Assembly (NCBI GenBank): GCA_037447655.1
Contig: JBBHKE010000838.1
Coordinates: forward strand, 323,122-387,121
Source: Zygnema cylindricum
Taxonomy: Eukaryota > Streptophyta > Zygnematophyceae > Zygnematales > Zygnemataceae
Length of the DNA stretch: 64,000 nt
Direction: 5' to 3'
Below are positions 59,724 through 64,000 of this stretch, in pieces; position 1 is the stretch's first letter; each line of letters starts with the position of its first letter. The position numbers and the translations under genes are program-made. The notes under the pieces were generated by a model. The model searched no databases and was not told where the DNA came from. It was given only the letters and a program-made list of their open reading frames with translations.

Positions 59724-60687
59724 TAGTGTTGTGTATCGGTAAGGATTTGTCGATAACCAATATGGACCTTTTTTTGGGTACCCGATAATCGATATATTGG
59801 TACGATATATCGCTATCGGTATTATCGCCGATAAATACCCGATATTTATCGGTTTTATCGGCGATAACACCGATATCGATAACTATCGGCGATATATATA
59901 CGGACCGTACATATAAATGTACGGCCAGACACTGAACTGTACGTCGTATTCCTCGGACGCGCTATACTCACAACCCCTATCTACTGAGTTGTCTGCCAAT
60001 CAGATCACTGTTATTGTACAGTTGTACAAGCACAGAAGGTACAGTAGCCGCCATGAGGTGTGTACGATTCTGGTACGGATACAATAAAACGATGTACCTT
60101 TCACATCCGACGCCATGGCTTTGTCCCTTTCTTCCTTGGGATCCACTGGAGACCTGCCACGTGTCAATTTGTTGGCTTTTTTGGCGTAAGCCGCCAAAAG
60201 AGCCATTACGGTATGCCGGCGCTCACGTTGGCCGTCGGTTTTCTCATTCCAAGTCGCCCGTTCGATTCTGGCGACGCGCAGAATGTTGTTTTGCGTCCAT
60301 TGTACTTTGTGTCCCCCGTCCTTTTTCCGTTCCATGTTCACCAGTTTGACGGTTCAATGCCGTACGTTGCTGTAAAATTTCTGTTCAGTTAACTGGCCAG
60401 CGTTTTCTGTGGCCAGCGTTTTCTGTGCTGCGTTGTCCGTAAATATTTTCAGTTAAATAGTTACGGAACAGATTGGAATACGTGGCATGCCACGCTATAT
60501 AATGTAAATAGTATAATACAGTATACAATAAGGTACTATAGTATGCGTACTATATATTTATAAAGTTATCGCCGATATGGAATTTGTTGGTCTCGGACCG
60601 ATATATCGGTACCTCTGACCGTTCGATAACCGATAACTATCGGTATCTGTGTTATCGCGATAATTTTTTTACCGACACACAACACTA
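59724..60687. mobile_element. hAT-like element, family 2, copy 2, with target duplication
   Basis: It begins TAGTGTTGTGTATCGGTAA and ends TTACCGACACACAACACTA. The 8-bp duplication CTAAATAC is exact on both sides (59716-59723 and 60688-60695). The related repeat at 57250-57270 has the site once only (GGTTCTAAATACGCAAGC), a clean empty site. The ends are packed with CCGATA/TATCGG words. The middle (about 59950-60420) is richer in GC, has overlapping open frames of about 110 codons, and is absent from copy 1, so it may be captured sequence. Confidence 0.85.
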
Positions 60688-60719
60688 CTAAATACGCAAG
60701 CACCGTCTGTCTCTTAACC

Positions 60720-61981
60720 ACCTATCATAATACCGTACAGTAGTTTTGTACCATACTGTACGTTAAAACTGCAGGCTATTTGCCGACGGCCTGCACAGCC
60801 GCAAACTAAAAGTCACAACATTCAAATCTACCGTCGATGTTGCTATTGCAGCATTGCATTCAAATTCAAACGTCAGAAATTTGAACTAAGCCACACAGTT
60901 CGATTTTTTTGCTTCCAGCGTCATTGGGAATTACGAGTTATAACGCCATCAAATTTTAAACTTGAATTTTCAAACTTACATCAATTTGAAATTCTTGCAC
61001 ACATGCGTTGCTTTATTTGAAACCTGCAAAGATATGCAGAGTACATAAACGCATAAGCTTTCAACCCCTTCTGGATCATTGTAAACAATATTTAAATTCT
61101 TGTTTGATGCGTATGCCTGATTTAGAATGTGATACTGCTGCATTTAGAGCTAAAAGCCGCTGGCTGAACGGAGAGCGCCACTGTTAAGTAAGCTGCTCAA
61201 ATGGAAGCTTCTATTGTAATAAAAAGTCTGAAATGCATATCGTTCAGAATTATCAGCAAGGAAGCATTACCTGGAACATGTCTGCATGACTAACAGTTGA
61301 GAATGTTTCTTATGTTTGGCATCGGCAACAGTAAGCTGCACTCATTTCAGCTGGATTTGCAACATTTCGCTATGCACGTTGCTGCTATTTGGTAACATTT
61401 ACAGGGCACACGTCGTTTACTGCGAACATAATTTCTTGCAGTATAGGATATTGACGAAGTTAGCAGCTATGCACAAATTGGCTGTTGATTTTTTTTTATG
61501 AATGTATGGCTCTTGGAGAATTTCTGCCCTATCCTGCTGTGTTACAGAATGTCTGCCACCCTGCTCTACTAAAAAGTTGCATCACGATTTCTCATTAGCT
61601 TTCTTACTGGGCTCTTCTGTACAGAAATTTATCAAGCCATTTAGTTGAAATCTGAGGAAAGTTTGTTAGTTACCTTGAGGAAATTTTGTTAGATACCTTG
61701 GAAAGATTTATTTTTTGTCTTCTAGTGAACACAAACAGCTTTGTTTTAATGCCATGCTTATGTGGCTATGGAAATTCACCTCATTACATTTTTGTTCCTT
61801 ATAGTAGACATTGAGATCTATATGCAAGCCTTTGACAACCATATTCATTGTGCTGAAATTTGCCAAATTGCAGGTACTTTATCCTAAGACTTCATAGTGT
61901 GGTCAGGACTAGTTTGCCGGGAAAGACTACTTTGGCTAAATAGTTTGGTTTTGTTGATTGAGCACCAAGGGAAGCTATTCA
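60720..61981. other. Region upstream of the last gene
   Basis: Up to about 61000 this looks like repeat-type DNA. After that composition shifts to gene-like, T-rich intron/UTR sequence. Upstream untranslated exons of the next gene may lie here; none can be defined. Confidence 0.35.
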
Positions 61982-63702
61982 ATGGAGTGGGCATATCCTA
62001 GAAAGAAACGTACGAAGATTTACTATGAAAAGCTTCAGCAACTCTCATTTGACAACGATATAGGCGATATGCAATGTTTATCCCCAACAGTGGAACTAGG
62101 TAACGTTTCCTCAAGTGTTAGCAACACCATGTGTGATAATTTGTCCACAGCGTCAGATACAGAGACGGCAGCGAGTACCAATTGTTTTCAGAAATTGCAC
62201 TGTCTGGCTGATATGGCTTGTGAAGTACAATCACCACCATCAAAAAAACGTAAGGAAGATATTCCCTGCAATGATATCTGTGAAGTACAGTCACCGCCTT
62301 CAATAAAACGCAAGGCAGCTACCACCTGTGAAGATCTTCGTGGCACGCAGTCACCAGTTTTAAGTAAACGCATGGATGTTACTGTTGGACCTGCAGAGGT
62401 ATGTGAAACAATTACAGTCTCGGTGAAATACGAAGGGTGTCATTGATCTCATCTTAATTTTCAGTCATTTATTGAGATCTTAACGAATTGCGTGTGAGTC
62501 TTTTTTAATTTATGGCGACCAGTCATCATTTCCAAGTAAAAACATGAATGTTTGGTTGAATCTACAGGAGCATGGGTGAAGAAGGCGATATTGCTGAAAA
62601 GGTTAAATTTTCATTGAGCTGAATTTTACTTTCTGATTCTATTGAAATCACTTTTACCATAAAAATGCTTTTAATGTTTTTGAAAACTTAAAACAGACAC
62701 AATCAGCTTGCAAATGGCCCTATTCATATGTAGTTCTGCTCCACATTTTTTATTTTCAACAAAAAATTGTCCTAAACTTTCAAGTACACGGATGAATAAA
62801 CAAAAATGTGAAGACTGTCGCATCATATTTTCAGGCTTTTGCCAAATTATGGGCCATTGATCTCATCAAACCTCATCAACTGTAGCAAGGATGACAAGTA
62901 ATCTGCCACCATGTGTACGTCCTTGACTTTGATTTTTCAGGTTGTGAAACTTCGTCACCTTTCGGGAAATTCTCATCTCGGCTCCTCGTCCTCTAACACT
63001 CTGCGATCTTGGTCAAGAACCAGCGATGTTGATGGATCCATCGTAACATTCGAGCCGAAGGAGAAACATCATTACAAGCAAGCGAAAATGCTGGCATCAC
63101 GCAGAAACAGGCGAAAAATTTATTTAAACAACCAAAAGTTACCAGTTGCAACTCTTGCTGACAAAAAAAGGACTTCCATCAAGAGGTGTCATTCAGGACC
63201 TATCAGGATTCAGCAGAATGCAAGGAAAGTACTCATGCAGATGGGGCGAGGCTGCTTGAAAGAGAAAATTATTCGCGAGGTTCAAGGCAACAATCCTGAA
63301 ACTAGCAAGACCCTACGTTTGTAAGTGTTTCTGCTTTCTGTTTTTCCCTCTTCTGTCTATCCTATGCAGTTGTTGGAGCATACTTGAAAATTCGCAATGC
63401 ACGAAGAAAGGAAGAACTTAGACAGACAGTTCAGGATATTTGTCAAAATCCGATTTCAGCATTCTCCTATGAGGTTTGAAGCCTATGGGTGAAAAGCTTC
63501 TTGCAATTCAGATGCGTTGATGCAAGTAATGCAGAAGTGTTAAGTCGTCATCTTCCTGACTGATCAAGATTATGACCAGCTGGTGTTTGGCTAAGAATCT
63601 ACATGTTTTCTAAAGCCATCTGAGTGTCTTTGCAGCCTTCTCAACTCGAAAAAGATATCAAGATCTGGCGGTGGTGGTCGTAAAGATCCTTATGTCTATC
63701 AA
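61982..63702 (+). CDS. Unrecognised basic, probably nuclear protein, 5' part (runs past window)
   Basis: Three exons join in phase: 61982-62398 (donor GAG|gtatgt), 62941-63320 (tttttcag|GTTGTG to TT|gtaagt) and 63636-63702 (ttgcag|CCTTCT to CAA|gtgagt), giving 288 residues in the window. Features: an N-terminal nuclear-signal-like PRKKRTK; three tandem units about 20-23 residues apart, each with QSP followed by KRK or KRM (residues about 88-132); a very basic middle (LASRRNRRKIYL); and at about 251-288 a segment NPETSKTLRFLLNSKKISRS followed by GGGGRKDPYVYQ, whose shape recalls a small winged-helix wing. I cannot assign a family. Gly-Gly-Arg-x-Asp-Pro-Tyr may be the best handle for a search. 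ATG 61982 is assumed to be the start. Confidence 0.65.
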
Positions 63703-64000
63703 GTGAGTGAATCTTGCATTTTTGACAAAAACATGATACTGTGCAACAATTCACTGATCACAACGCAGCAAGTACAGAGAGTATTACTTTAAGTTTATGT
63801 ATTCTTAGTGCTGGATGCTTCAAAGCAGTCAGAAATAAGCCAGCTTTCTCTTGTCAATGGTCGCCATCGCTGAGGGAGAGGGAGAGGTTGAAGTCAAGTA
63901 AACCATAAGTCAGAGTTTAATGTCCACGAGTATGTTTTGTTTTTGTTTGAATTCGGCATTGGCAAAATAGTAAATAGTTCTGTGTAACCTCATTGGTCAA

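Overview
This is a eukaryotic nuclear window, almost certainly from a land plant and possibly a bryophyte or other non-flowering lineage. The evidence is GT-AG introns of roughly 100 bp to 2.6 kb, a complete plant-type AIR9 gene with about 35 introns, a plant-type CCCH/G-patch protein, a nuclear gene for a mitochondrial bL12 protein, and long AT-rich intergenic DNA filled with small DNA transposons. Species cannot be read from the sequence. CpG is not obviously depleted in the transposon-rich part, and GTAC/CGTAC words are strikingly common there.

Layout. 1-355 is one end of a Harbinger-like MITE cut by the window edge. 912-23993 (+) is a full AIR9 gene. I could join 36 coding exons with every reading phase matching, giving 1,598 residues: a Ser-rich basic head, one LRR per exon, 11 A9 repeats and the conserved C-terminal domain. 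24-26.3 kb has no recognisable gene. 26344-27620 is a non-autonomous hAT element with perfect 8-bp target duplications and a TA-flanked MITE nested inside. 28249-28866 (+) is mitochondrial bL12. 31224-34614 (-) is a five-exon CCCH/tudor-like/G-patch gene facing it tail to tail. A truncated second copy of the hAT element lies 0.17 kb upstream of its start codon.

From about 34.8 to 61 kb the window is mostly repeat: a GC-rich island, a large (AT)n tract, two copies of a second hAT family (38528-39620 and 59724-60687), Harbinger-like copies, a long-TIR element (42739-43384), and 12 copies in total of one TA-inserting MITE family, several stacked end to end at 43.4-46.0 kb. A minus-strand tRNA-Val(CAC)-like gene is at 41392-41465 and a broken PHD-finger ORF at 54444-54830. 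One probable two-exon gene (48145-50537, +) lies in a purine-rich/pyrimidine-rich island; it encodes a Ser/Pro-rich protein I do not recognise, with repeated S-x-L-I-S-P motifs. The right edge (61982-63702, +) holds the first part of an unrecognised, very basic and probably nuclear protein that runs off the window.

The genes do not form an operon or an obvious pathway: AIR9 concerns microtubules, bL12 mitochondrial translation, and the CCCH/G-patch protein RNA or transcription. The most unusual content is the nested transposon landscape. Several insertions can be dated relative to each other because empty, unoccupied copies of the target repeats are present in the same window.
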